Shown here: in pieces, positions 9,478-21,048 of the stretch
How the letters are laid out: each line of letters begins with the position of its first letter
Numbering within the stretch: position 1 is the stretch's first letter
DNA from: Seison nebaliae
Lineage: Eukaryota > Rotifera > Pararotatoria > Seisonacea > Seisonidae
Assembly: GCA_023231475.1 (NCBI GenBank)
Contig: JALJEE010003089.1
Span: 1-64,000, forward strand
Reading direction: 5' to 3'
DNA length: 64,000 nucleotides
Position numbers and translations under genes: made by a program
Notes under the pieces: generated by a model
Databases searched by the model: none
What the model was told of the DNA's origin: nothing
The model's input: only the letters and a program-made list of their open reading frames with translations

Positions 9478-11771
9478 ATGCAAAGTTTAAAATGCATCAT
9501 ATTCGCGAAGGCCAATAGATTAATTACAATACCTTGTGCATCATTCATTAACATCAATCAACCGAAAAAGGGAATAACAAGACTCGCTCGAACTAATTTA
9601 TTTGATAGTTATAGAACAAATTATTGTCATATCTTCCAACGACATCTGAGTGACGATAATCGGAAAGATCAAAAACGACGACAGTTATGTCCGAAATGTG
9701 GTGGGCCATGTTCAGTATTTCCGACGTTGATGAAACCGTCTAAATTTGTTATCTGTCAGAATTGTGGTTATATATTTGGTGATATTTCATCATCATTAAA
9801 ATCGGGACGAGGAGGTCCATCAGAACATCCGGAAAATTTATTTAATTTCCATCCTGATTCCAATTCTCAAGAACAAAAGTTGATTGAATCACCGTCGATA
9901 AATTTCCTGAATATACAATATCCTCAATATCCTCGACAACAACAGAAACAATTAACAGGAGGTCAAATAAAGATGAGTGAAGATGAATCAGATGGAATGA
10001 TGGATGAAAATAATCCATTTCATAATATAACACCGAAAGGAATTCATCGTTATTTGGATGAATATATCATTGGACAAACATATCCTAAGAAAGTGATCAG
10101 TGTAGCCGTTTATAATCATTATAAACGAATCAAACATAATTTATATGATAATCGTGTTAAACAGAAGAAAATTGTTGGAGCTGATTCTCCCGCTTATAAT
10201 TTCGTTAATGATTTGACTACACTTCCCCCACATACTCTTCCAACCACAACTAACAACAACAACAACAACAACAATGAATTGGGTTCAGTAATTGATTTGA
10301 TAATTGATGAGAAGGAACCATCAATAACGACAACAAAACCGAATGGAAATATGAAGAAAGATGAGAATTCTTCAAATAAAGATCGATCATTTGTTCGTCG
10401 ACGATATCGTTTGAATAATATAAATAAATCATTATCTGATAGTAAAATACCGATGGATGGGAAGGGAAATGATGGGAAAGATGTGAATTCCATAATTTTC
10501 AAAAATTTACAATTTCATAATAATATTTCAAAATCAACACCTGAATTCGATAATAATGGGACGAATGAGAAAAATGTTAAACGTCGAATTATTGATAAGA
10601 GTAACATACTTTTATTGGGACCGAGTGGAACGGGCAAAACCTTCTTAGCTCAAACAATTGCCACATATCTCAACGTTCCATTCGCCATTTGTGATTGTAC
10701 CACATTGACACAGGCTGGATATGTGGGAGAAGATATCGAAAGTGTTGTCAGTAAATTATATCAGAATTCAAATTCGAATATGGAACGATGTCAACAAGGA
10801 ATAATTTTTTTAGATGAAGTTGATAAAATCGCCGCTTCTAATTCGACTGTTGGTCATCATATGAGAGATGTTGGTGGAGAAGGAGTACAACAAGGTCTCC
10901 TCAAACTAATGGAGGGCACGTTAGTCACTGTACCTGATGCCAGAAATCCTGGTGTTTCCACCAGGAAATTACGAGGTGAATCCGTCCAAATCGACACTAC
11001 CAACATTTTATTTGTTGTATCAGGTGCATTTGTTGGAATGGATGCAATCATCTCTCAGCGGAAAAAGAAGCAAATAATTGGATTTAATGCATCGTCACCA
11101 CCACCATCATTATCATCATCAAATATAAAAACAGAGATGAATGGGAAAGAAAAGAAAAAGGAGGAAGAGGAAGGAATGGATGAATATCAGAAAATTTTGG
11201 GAGAAGAGAAAAAATCGGACGAATTATTGAATGATGTTGAAGCGAAAGATTTGGTACGATTTGGAATGATTCCAGAATTTATTGGTCGAATTCCGATAAT
11301 TGCCAATTTTCATTCGTTGGACGAGAATATGTTGAAAAGGATATTAATCGAACCATCAAATTCGGTCGTATCTCAATTCGAAGAATTGTTCTTTCTCGAT
11401 AAAATTAAATTAGAACTTACCAGTGCTGCACTCTCCGCCATTGCCCGTAAAGCTAAAGTTTGTTTTCTTTTAAATTTCATTCAATTATTAAAATATGACG
11501 ATTATAGATGAAACAAACAGGAGCTCGAGGTCTACGAGCCATTTTGGAGAGTGTTCTCCTCGACGCCATGTACGAGACTCCGAGTGACAAAGATGTTTAT
11601 GCAGTGAAAGTCATGAAATCATGTGTAACGAAAGGAGAACCGGTAACGATGTTGAGAAAACGACAATCAAAGAAGAAAAGTGAGAGACAAGATGAAATGT
11701 CATCATCGCCAAACATATCATCGAATGACGTTGAAAATAAAGATGATACAAATAAATCATCAACAATTTGA
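9478..11771 (+). CDS. CLPX: Mitochondrial ClpX, AAA+ unfoldase
   Basis: Two exons, 9478-11457 and 11508-11771, joined by a 50-nt GT-AG intron in phase 0; 747 residues. ClpX unfolds substrates for the ClpP protease in the mitochondrial matrix. The first ~60 residues are basic and suit a transit peptide. A C4 zinc-binding segment begins at CPKCGGPC (about residue 71) with its second half CQNCGY. The AAA+ module shows Walker A GPSGTGKT (about 381), pore-loop region GYVGEDIES, Walker [11 protein letters not shown] (about 441) and IPEFIGRIP (about 597). The splice restores the conserved [16 protein letters not shown] junction. Low-complexity insertions (an Asn run at 10252-10273, and a Pro/Ser/Lys/Glu stretch at about 11090-11220) sit in loops that vary between ClpX proteins. 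Convergent with the mitochondrial IleRS gene, 168 bp between stops. Confidence 0.95.
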
Positions 11772-11939
11772 ATGAAAAACAAAATTATCAGAAATTATCA
11801 GATGAATTGATCAAAAAAAAATTTCTTAATTTCATTCAATTCTCTTCCACGTCCTCCTTCGTTTAATATCTTTTAATTTTTATGATTTCTCGTAACAACC
11901 AACAGCAAAAAAAAAGCAACAATTGAAAACGAAATAATG

Positions 11940-14849
11940 TTATTGGGAACATTCGGAACAAATGGAAGAATGACATTCATCAGAAACATTGAATAATCGA
12001 CATCGTTCACATTGTCGATTGAGAGTAGATTTGATGGAGATTTTCCATTTATTTTTCTTGATATCTGAATTCTTTTCATAATGAACTTCGGCGACTTGTA
12101 GCCAATTTCGAAATTGAATTTCATCGATCCAATCTGTATCATTGGGATTGATGAAGACGGTTATTGCCTCTTTTTTACTATTGTTAATTTGCGCATGAAT
12201 ATCTGTTCTGATTGGCAAATATCGGGTAGTCATCAATCGATAAATTTCTCTTAAATTGACTGAATTTAAAATACCCTCCAATTGACGTTGATGACGGTCG
12301 TGATTCTGACGATAATTAGAGAGGAATGTTTTCTCATTCCATTCAGGATGATGTATCTGAATTTCTTCAGTTAAATGTGGTAAAACTGGAGAAATGAGTG
12401 AATTCAATTGAAATAGAAGATGATTCGTTATCCATAAAGCTGTTGATCGATTCTTATCATTATCAAAATAGAGTTGATGTTTCAAATGTGGAAAATAAAG
12501 ATTACTCAAATGATTCTCCATATATCTCTCCAACATATTCATGGGACTAATATAATCAAATGTCTCCCAATGAATTTCATGAATCTTTTTCTTCATTTCG
12601 AACATCTCTTTCAAAATGAAATAATCGAAAACAGTCAAATTATTGACGAGTATCAATTCGAAATAATTTGTCGTCTTCGTTTCATTCAAATTGGAGAGAA
12701 GAAATCTTAAAATTTTCCTTATTCGAAATGTTTTCTCTCGATAATTCTCTAAAATATTTCCTGATAACACAATCTTATTTTTGTTCCATTCGCCCGTTAC
12801 GAAATATCGGAAGACGTCGAGACCATAACCGTTCGGATCGAGATTTCGATCTTTCAACGATTCATCACCGAAAACTATCGATTCATATGTCAAATAATTT
12901 CCTTCTGATTTCGACATTTTCCTCTCATTCTCATCCAAAATAGTTCCATGAACGAGAAAGCGTTTGAACGGTGCCACTCCTTGAAAAATAGCTGATAAGA
13001 TTAATGATGATTGGAACCATCCTCGAAATTGATCCATACCTTCCACACAAACATCAGCTACTTGATTATCTTTTTCGTTTCTATCAATAACATTCGCCCA
13101 AGAACATCCACTATCAAACCAAACATCCATAATATCTTTCCCTTTTTCATATTCATCGATATCGAGAGAATATTTTTTGAAAATGAATTCCAATTCCAGA
13201 TCTTTCAACTCCTTCTCAAACCACACTTCAACTCCTTCTTTATCTATTTTCTTCAAAATGTGTTCGTAAATTTTACCGTTTTTTAATCGTTCACCAGTTC
13301 GTCGATGATATATGGCTATGATCGGCACTCCCCATTGTCGTTGACGTGAGACACACCAATAGGAACGTTCTTTAATCATGTCACCTAAATTTTTTAAATT
13401 TCTTTCAAAATTCTTTATCGATTTGTTCGATTCGATCCATTTTAATTTGTTGAGACATCGTAAAGTTTCCGGTCGAATTTTATCCATATCGATGAACCAT
13501 TGACGACTTAAATTGATGATAACGGGTGTCTTACTACGCCAATCATATGGATATGAATGTCGAATAATGGAAGAATGAATAATATCATCTTTCAATAAAT
13601 GCATAATTGATTCATTCGTCTCTAAAACTAAACGATTATCGAGTAAAGTAATGATTGATGAATCAATCTTCGATTTCTCCATCATCTCCTTATCGAATTT
13701 CCCATATTTATTAACGATTCGCGGATATGTCCAATTTACATATTCTCTACTCTTTTCAAAATCAGCATGTCCATGACTCGGTGCCAAATGAATGAGACCG
13801 GAACCTTTATCTTTCTCCACCAATTCACAATCGATGAATGTTCTCATTTCCTTCGAGAATTTATCATTCTGATAATTCAATTGATCAATTTCATCATGAG
13901 TTATACGTTTAACTATCTCTAATGGGAAAGGCAATTTCTCCGAATGTTCTCGACTCACTAACAACAATTTATCACTATCAACATGACGACAAATTACATA
14001 ATTAAAAGATTTCGAATAAGCAATTCCACCGTTCGCTGGAATTGACCATGGAGTCGTTGTCCATAAAAGACAAGAAACATTCTCTTCTTTCTCTCCTATC
14101 AATTTCAAATTTTCAATTGGTACAGAGAAATAGAGGGAGGGACTTTCGTGATCCTGATATGATAATTCTGCTTCTGCCAAAACCGTTTGAGTGGTGGGAG
14201 AATAATAAATCGGCAATTGATCTTCATACAAAAAGTTGAGATCGATCAATGTTTGAATACATTGCAGTTCATGCCAAACATAGTCATGTTTCATCGTTTT
14301 ATATCTCGGATAGATTTCTCCGCCCTCAAACCGACATAAAAGTCCCCAATCTCTCATTTGTTTCATTTGGAGTTGGATCATTTCTTCGGCGCATTTCCTC
14401 GCTTCTGTTCTTATACGATTGGATTGAACTCCATCTAACTTCTTATAACTATTCAATTCGATTGGCAATCCATGACAATCCCAACCGAAAACATATCTGG
14501 TTTGATAACCATTCAACACCTTCTCACGCATTATCACATCTTTCAACACTTTATTCAAACCATGTCCAATATGTAATGGACCGTTGGCATATGGTGGACC
14601 ATCGTGCAATATGAACTTCTTTGCATCTCCTTTATCAAACTCGTCAATTTCATCGAAATAATACTTTCGAATCATCTCCGACAAACTTTTCTCATTATTC
14701 CCATTCGATCTCATCGACAACTTCATTTTAGTTTTTGGTAAATAAATTTCTTTTCTTCTTATTTCACTTTCAATTTCTTTCACATATAGTCGTCTGGAAA
14801 ACAATTTATTCAAGTACGCATGGATCCTTCCGTCCAATCTCCTCAACAT
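11940..14849 (-). CDS. IARS2: Mitochondrial isoleucyl-tRNA synthetase
   Basis: A class I aminoacyl-tRNA synthetase, 969 residues from ATG at 14849, in one exon. It charges mitochondrial tRNA-Ile. The HIGH-type signature PPYANGPLHIGHG lies near residue 83 and the KMSKS loop (RKMSKSEGNY) near 643. The editing-domain motif TTTPWSIPANGG and WCVSRQRQWGVPI between them are typical of IleRS. A C-terminal zinc finger (CERCR ... CSEC) ends the protein, as in bacterial and mitochondrial enzymes. The frame stays open upstream to 14987, but those codons are Phe/Asn-rich. I chose ATG 14849 because it opens a basic, Arg/Leu-rich leader (MLRRLDGRIHAYLNKLFSRR) that suits import. A TTTCAAAG acceptor-like site just upstream hints at a 5' UTR intron. 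The DEG/ENaC gene upstream on the same strand ends only 179 bp away. Confidence 0.95.
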   Translation of the reverse strand: MLRRLDGRIHAYLNKLFSRRLYVKEIESEIRRKEIYLPKTKMKLSMRSNGNNEKSLSEMIRKYYFDEIDEFDKGDAKKFILHDGPPYANGPLHIGHGLNKVLKDVIMREKVLNGYQTRYVFGWDCHGLPIELNSYKKLDGVQSNRIRTEARKCAEEMIQLQMKQMRDWGLLCRFEGGEIYPRYKTMKHDYVWHELQCIQTLIDLNFLYEDQLPIYYSPTTQTVLAEAELSYQDHESPSLYFSVPIENLKLIGEKEENVSCLLWTTTPWSIPANGGIAYSKSFNYVICRHVDSDKLLLVSREHSEKLPFPLEIVKRITHDEIDQLNYQNDKFSKEMRTFIDCELVEKDKGSGLIHLAPSHGHADFEKSREYVNWTYPRIVNKYGKFDKEMMEKSKIDSSIITLLDNRLVLETNESIMHLLKDDIIHSSIIRHSYPYDWRSKTPVIINLSRQWFIDMDKIRPETLRCLNKLKWIESNKSIKNFERNLKNLGDMIKERSYWCVSRQRQWGVPIIAIYHRRTGERLKNGKIYEHILKKIDKEGVEVWFEKELKDLELEFIFKKYSLDIDEYEKGKDIMDVWFDSGCSWANVIDRNEKDNQVADVCVEGMDQFRGWFQSSLILSAIFQGVAPFKRFLVHGTILDENERKMSKSEGNYLTYESIVFGDESLKDRNLDPNGYGLDVFRYFVTGEWNKNKIVLSGNILENYREKTFRIRKILRFLLSNLNETKTTNYFELILVNNLTVFDYFILKEMFEMKKKIHEIHWETFDYISPMNMLERYMENHLSNLYFPHLKHQLYFDNDKNRSTALWITNHLLFQLNSLISPVLPHLTEEIQIHHPEWNEKTFLSNYRQNHDRHQRQLEGILNSVNLREIYRLMTTRYLPIRTDIHAQINNSKKEAITVFINPNDTDWIDEIQFRNWLQVAEVHYEKNSDIKKNKWKISIKSTLNRQCERCRLFNVSDECHSSICSECSQ

Positions 14850-15028
14850 ACTCGCTTCACGTTTCAGCCAAAACTTTGAAAAAAAACAATTTTTATTTAA
14901 AAAAAAAAAGAAGGAGTTCCGATCTTTCCGATTCATACCGTCTCTATCCTGACGATTGAAAGCAGAAAAAGGCCAAAATAAAACCAATTTTGTCAGTTGG
15001 CCAAAATGTTCTCATTTAGTCTAAATGT

Positions 15029-17448
15029 TCACTTGGCCAAATTCTCTTTCATAGTTCCATTCTTCATATTCGGATCTATCCGATTACGTTTCGGTTGTTC
15101 CCAAAGATAATTGAAGAATAATTCCAAAAATTCGATTATCGTCAAAAAGGACATACCCAACGCTACACCCATCGCTCCACCGATATTAGCGATGAAAACA
15201 GATAACGACACTTTTGGCGTACGACGATGATACGGTACGTGAAGCGTCCAAAAACTGACTTTAATATGAACAATATTGTCTCTAACATTCCAGAATGAAT
15301 GAATGAATGAAAAAAGAAGAATTAAATAACTTAAAATTATTTTCTGTCAAACATTGTCGGTTCGATTCGATTACTTCTTTTGGTGACATGGAATTCGGAT
15401 CGAAATAAACATATTCTTTATTGTTTTTTGTGTGATTTTTATACCCGAAATTTTTTTTACAAAAACATTTGTATGACAAATAACTGTATTTGGAGAACAT
15501 CTTCTTGAAAGGAATTGGAGATACGTAATTTTCAATCGTATAAAGATTTTGATAACAATTGAAACCACATAAATCATTCTTATCCACTATACCTTGAAAG
15601 AAAACGATAAAATATCATAAAACTTCTATACGAACTTAAATAATTAAAAACAAGAGATTGCTTCGCATAATCCGTTTGACATATCGTCATGTCTATTGAA
15701 AGAAGTAAATAACTTGAAAAAAAATTTAAAAAATGAATTAACTTGGATAAGTGTGATCCCCAAGTAATCGACAATTAAATTTCTCACGAACATCCTCTTC
15801 AATTTTCCGTTTTTTACACGACTCAAAATTTTCATGTTTATCCATAATATTCTCCACGTTAAAATCACTGTCACAATTAGATACTGTTGTGGTGTCCGTA
15901 TAATCGTACTAATTGAATGTTTTGGAAAAATTATAAATTTTTACAAAAAAAAATTCAAATAAGGAAAATTTTGAATGATAAAATAATTTAAAGAAAATGA
16001 AAATTTTTAATATAAAAAAAAATTCTCAACTGCTTTTCTTTGTAGAATAATTTGAGTTAAAGAACCAGTTGGCGCCAGAATATTATTGTCGATAATATAT
16101 TCGTGTGATTCAGGATCATGTACTGATACTAGAACGCCATTCTGAAAAAAAAAGAATGGAACTTAAAGAAGAGATAAGAAGGTGAGAACGGATGGATGTA
16201 TAATGGAATTCGTTTCTTCATCAACATCGAAATGATGATTAAATATGATGAATTCAAATCCTGCATTAGCCGTTGGTATAGTTTGATAAAATACTTTGTC
16301 TTTACGATGGTTAATGGTGAAACAATTGCCGGCATCCGTTTCGATGATTTCGATATCCTTCTCACAAGTCTCATTGTTAATTTTACATAATAGAACGAAA
16401 TCTTTCACGTTCGTTCTGGAAAAGACTTCGTTGGATTCTGAATGAAGAGAAATATGTTCCATACAAATGATGAATTGGGATTAAAATGAAAACTTTTCAT
16501 CGGTTCAAAACCGAACTTGGATTCAATTTGAACGATTTTACTAAACGTGTTAATCAGATTAAAAAGTAATTGACCGTCCTTATAATCTTCCCAATGCTTT
16601 GCTCTGTCCTTGTTCTTCACCAAATATAAGTAAATTAATTGTTCAACTTTTTCATCTTCCTCATTCGTTTTAAGAATATCATCAACAATTCCTTCCAATA
16701 CGGTATCGGTTAAGAATAATTCTTTACTCGTTTTTCCTCTGATGATCAAACCGGTCGAATAAACAATGACTTGTTGTTGAATTAAGACAATTTTCGATAA
16801 ATAATCAATTCCTTCTGTAACATTCATCCGCTCTATTAATTGGGGACAATCGATCGATAATTTTTTATTATTAAATTGTTTTCTCACTAATTCTAAACGG
16901 TGAGTATATTTATCCATTAGGACAAATGTGTAACTTAAACTATCACATCTCCATACACAATTCTCAAAGAAAGTACGAATAACTGAATTGGCAATATAAT
17001 TCACACAATGAACAGATACTTCAACTTTGTTTCGAAATAAATTCTTCTTATCAAAAAGACCAACAGCTCGATTTATAGAATCAGTATATACAACGTCATA
17101 AACATCTTTCGTTTGTAAATTTTTGAAATAAACTGCAAATTTCTCCAAGAATTGATTATTGAGAGACAATCGACCATATTGTTTATAATAAGGAATGGAA
17201 CGAAACAATTGATTGGTATTGCACAAAGTGATAGCTGGTAATTGAAGACGAGACGAATAGAGTACATTAGTCTGATAAATTATTTGTCGTTGTAAATATT
17301 CGGTGAAGTTCTGATATAGTAACCAAACTAACAAACATATCCCACAAATCGATAATATCCACCATAAATACACTCGAAATCGAGAAATGTTTTTATCTTT
17401 CTGATAAGCAAAAACTCGTGAGATTCCATGGCAATTGATTCCATCCAT
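15029..17448 (-). CDS. DEG/ENaC-family sodium channel subunit
   Basis: Six exons on the minus strand: 17448-16494, 16437-16190, 16141-16031, 15908-15743, 15586-15331, 15281-15029. All splices are GT-AG and keep frame (introns 56, 48, 122, 156 and 49 nt); 662 residues. The family makes trimeric amiloride-sensitive cation channels at the plasma membrane. Visible hallmarks: CHGIS gating motif (residues 6-10), TM1 (about 26-48), LPAITLCNTN after TM1, GNCFTIN and VSVHDPE in the extracellular domain, Cys-rich CGFNCYQN, and TM2 with IGGAMGVALGMSFLT, including the G-x-S filter G621-M-S623. The start is ambiguous. A perfect AG|GTAAGT donor at 17492 and an acceptor just before ATG 17448 define a 44-nt 5' UTR intron. 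Alternatively that stretch is coding (LFDDFKRIEVLEK) and extends the N-terminus. Confidence 0.92.
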
Positions 17449-19566
17449 CTTTTCCAATACTTCAATTCTCTTAAAATCATCAAATAACTTACCTATTAAT
17501 AAAGAAGTGCATTCTTAGTTAAGTTAAGTTAGAAGAAGTAAGTTAATTAATTTCATGATTATAATTTCCTATTCATATAATAATCATTTCCTATGAAAGA
17601 GAATTAATACAAGTTTTTTTTAACCAAAAGAATAAAAATGAATATTAATTTTATTTCGAACAAAACGGAAGATCTAAGGAAATTAATCTCATGAATCTCA
17701 ATGAAATTATTTCTGATGAAAATATGAAATATATTTGTGAAGCATAGAAACTTTGATTTTCCATGAAAATATGAATTAGTTTTGGGAATCATTTTGATAT
17801 GATTTCATTCATCAGATTTTGATTTCCCATGAAAATATGAAATATATTTTGAACTATAAAAACTATGCATTTCTCTCAAGATGGGAAATAATATCGGCAT
17901 AGAATTGGTAATTTTAGTTAGAAAACTATAAGATGATTAAATACCTGGAAATTATAACGGTGATTTCCCAAAAAAAATATGAAATATATTCGGAGCTAAA
18001 AAAGGAACTAAACGCAGCTATATAATACTCCCAAGCGAGACATGGGAATAAAAACTATAAATATAATAACCCTATATATAAAAAGTGAAGAAACGTTTAT
18101 TGAAAAACCTTGAACGAAATTTTGTTCTCGGCACCATTAAGCCGATCACTTGTGGGGCTAGCTACGGTCAAGAATATTTCCAACATCACCTACCAAATGA
18201 TGCACCTAACCGAAAATTACCTTCTACAGTGACATATACATGTCAACATCATTCAATGTATGGAACTGTTGAGAATGATAATTTCGGTCAAGTTCAATTT
18301 GATAGAACAATGTTGAAAATAACTTAACCGTAACGAGCCTTAAAACCCTCTTGATTAAACCCTTATATACGTATTTATAAAAATTATGCTTGTACGCATA
18401 AACACATACAAAACGCATATGAAAAGCACCTGAAACAAATATCCCAAACACTTGAACACAAGTCGTTCAAGTGAAAGGGTAAATATTCTAGTAACTTTTC
18501 TACAAAGGCAAAGGTAGAGGGGCAAGGTTTACAATAAAATTTCAAAACTTTTTCCAAGGCCTATATAGGAAATCTATAAAATATATAAGTCTTTCATCCT
18601 TTATGTGTGTATTGACAGTTTTAGGATGATTAGCTGGCACCCATAAGTAATCTTTCCCATTCTCAAATTAATGAGTGCCATTTGATAACCCTTTGAACAC
18701 GTTTATCCAGCGTGATACTAGACATCACTTCTATGACCCGTTGAAGATCTTCTTTACGTCCCATTTGAACCTTGGAGAAGTGAGGCAAGTGAGGCAACTG
18801 AAGCATTCGATTATCGAGTGCATAGATTGAAATCGATTTTGCCTGACCATTGGTATATGTAGATCGAACCTACAATTCTTGTTAAAATCCAAACATCCCA
18901 AGTATCTCGTGACGGAATTCAATCATCAGTATGAGCAACTCACATTCTTTGTTGATTGACTGATTGCCAAGACTGGACAAATGACTGATTGGGAGAGTAA
19001 GATTGAAAAGAAAGATTGAAGTGGAAAGATACCAAAGATAGAACGTTTTCCAAAAAGATTTAGAAAATAATGAAAATGAGAAAAAACTCAATCGCACTTG
19101 ATGAACTTCGATTGTACTTGGTACAAGTGAAATAGCAAAAATATCAAACATCATCCTTAAATGTCGATGGGAATTGAATAGTTCGAATGTTTTAGAGAGA
19201 AATAGAAAAAATGAGTTAAAATTTCCGGCTTAACTAGTTTAATCACGCGATTTCTATAGAACTGTGAACAGATAATAAAAGCTGAAAATTTGAAGAATGG
19301 AAAAATGGTGAAAAAGATGCAAGAGAACGATTCCTTGAAGAAGAGAAGATGATAAGCTGTTACCATTAGCAACCATAAAAATTGTTGATTAACCATATCC
19401 GATTGTTCTATATTTTCTATCAATTATCTAGTCTTCTTTTAGTTTTGTTGAGATATCATCAAAATGCCGTTGAATATCCATGAATATTTTCGTTCTGGTT
19501 TCGAAGACAAAAGCATCATGTTAATCTTATCATAATCTCTTGTCGGAACATTCATGAGTTAATTGT
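17449..19566. other. Intergenic between DEG/ENaC and CCDC42
   Basis: Holds the 5' ends of the DEG/ENaC (-) and CCDC42 (+) genes. The decayed repeat at 17714-17990 is listed separately. A frame at 18085-18327 (80 codons) has a protein-like composition but no recognisable relative and no upstream exon I could support. Confidence 0.4.
17714..17990 (+). repeat. Decayed repeat of a 'GATTTCCCATGAAAATATG' unit, four copies
   Basis: The string CCATGAAAATATGAAATATATTT and close variants occur near 17714, 17757, 17821 and 17962 in the same orientation, at spacings of about 43, 64 and 141 bp. Copies three and four keep the longest match, starting with GATTTCCC. This looks like an old tandem array broken up by insertions and drift. 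Confidence 0.6.
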
Positions 19567-21048
19567 ATGAAATTTAGTAAGATGCCTGATCAGGAAGATG
19601 AGTATCTTACTCCAGCTACTCGTCTTCTTGAGAAACGGCGTGAAATGGCTGATGTGGAAGCAGCATTAAATGCACAAAAAGAAGTTTAAAATTTCAATTA
19701 TTGAGACATGTGAATTGATTGGTGAAATTAGGAATTCCGTATGAAAATGGAAGGAATTCAACAGCGAAAAGAAGATTTGGATCGTAAAGAAGTTCGATTG
19801 AAAGAAGATGTTGCGAAATTCGATCAATATTTAAAAGTTTTAAGAGGAATTTAAATATGAAAATTTCAAACGAAATGAAATTGGTTTATAGGAAAACGAT
19901 GCAAAACGTACGAGAGCATTAAAGAAAGCTGAAGATGAGAGAGAATTACAGAATCAGAAAACGGCTGAAATTGATAAATTATCTGAAACGATCAATCAAT
20001 TATTAGTGAAAAGAGATTTGATCGCTGACAAATTAGAAATTGGAAGAAGTTTCAATGACTTCATGGAACGAGTTTCATTCTTTATCTTATTTGTCGACGA
20101 ATATCATCTGAATAATAGGTATTGGAAGAAAGTGATGAATTTCAAGAAGTTCGAGAGATCATCGCACGATATGAAACATTAAAAACGAATGAAGCAGTTT
20201 GTATGTTTTTTGAAGAACTGATAAGATTTTATAGGAAAATAAAAGGAATTAAGAACTCATTTACAAAAGCATGTACAAGAGGTATCCATCTCATCATCAA
20301 CAACGATAATTGATTTATTTTAATTATTTTCTAAAATTTTTTATTTTGAATAATTTGAATTTAAAGAAATAAGTTTGGATGAAACATTTGAAAACCATTA
20401 ATCTTCTTCATCATCCTCCCCTCTTAGGCGTTAATGGAAATTGATGAGAAGAATGAAGACACAATAAAGTCGATGAGAAATGTATATTCGACAAATATCG
20501 AAGTTATTCGTTTTAACTGTTTCAATTCAAATTAAATTTCTCGTTGATTCAGAAAGCTAACAACACTCTATTGTCGATGAACAATAAAATATCGAAACTT
20601 CAATCCAAATTGGATATCGCACGAAATAAATCACATAAATGGGAGAGCGCATGGAATCGAATTCAAGCGACAGCAGCAGAAAAAACATTATTATTGGGAC
20701 AAATTAAAATGGCAACCAGAAGTCTTTATTTATTAGTTCTCAAACATCTGGCGACCAGTTCTTATACACCCGAATTCTCCGAAGACTCTTTCGAACAATT
20801 AGACAAAGTTAGTCATTCTAAATTATTTTCATCTCGATTTCGAACGAACGAAGGATAGTGGAATCATAACACATTCTTAACTTTCTCCAATTTATCAGAT
20901 TATTGATTATATTAAAACATACTCGGTAGTTACTAAATATGCGAAGGAGTCCATAAGAAATAGTTATGAGGCAGCGCCGTTAGATAAGCAGCATCACCAA
21001 AAAATTCTTCGTAGGAATTTGACATCTTTCGTTGCATTTATCGTATAA
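19567..21048 (+). CDS. CCDC42: CCDC42/CFAP73-family axonemal coiled-coil protein
   Basis: Exons 19567-19683, 19732-19836, 19892-20071, 20119-20196, 20428-20481, 20553-20807 and 20899-21048, all GT-AG and all phase 0. A 27-nt exon at 20246-20272 (ELRTHLQKH) probably fits between the fourth and fifth. Total about 321 residues, close to the 316 of human CCDC42. Family landmarks: TPATRLLEKRREM near the start, KFDQYLKENDAKRTRALKKA, EFQEVREIIARYETL, and the signature WESAWNRIQATAAEKTLLLG followed by QIKMAT. These proteins attach to the modifier-of-inner-arm region of motile axonemes and, in mammals, to the sperm head-tail apparatus. CCDC42 and CFAP73 are close paralogues, so the symbol is tentative. 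Introns are mostly 47-55 nt. Almost the whole protein is predicted coiled coil. Confidence 0.88.

Noticed and set aside
9478-14849. Bacterial contamination suggested by ClpX and IleRS
   Set aside because: CLPX has a spliceosomal intron, and both genes have basic leaders and the local codon style; they are nuclear genes for mitochondrial proteins.
18085-18327. Plus-strand 80-codon ORF with a protein-like sequence
   Set aside because: No relative recognised, no supporting exons, and flanked by repeats; could be a small gene but cannot be supported.
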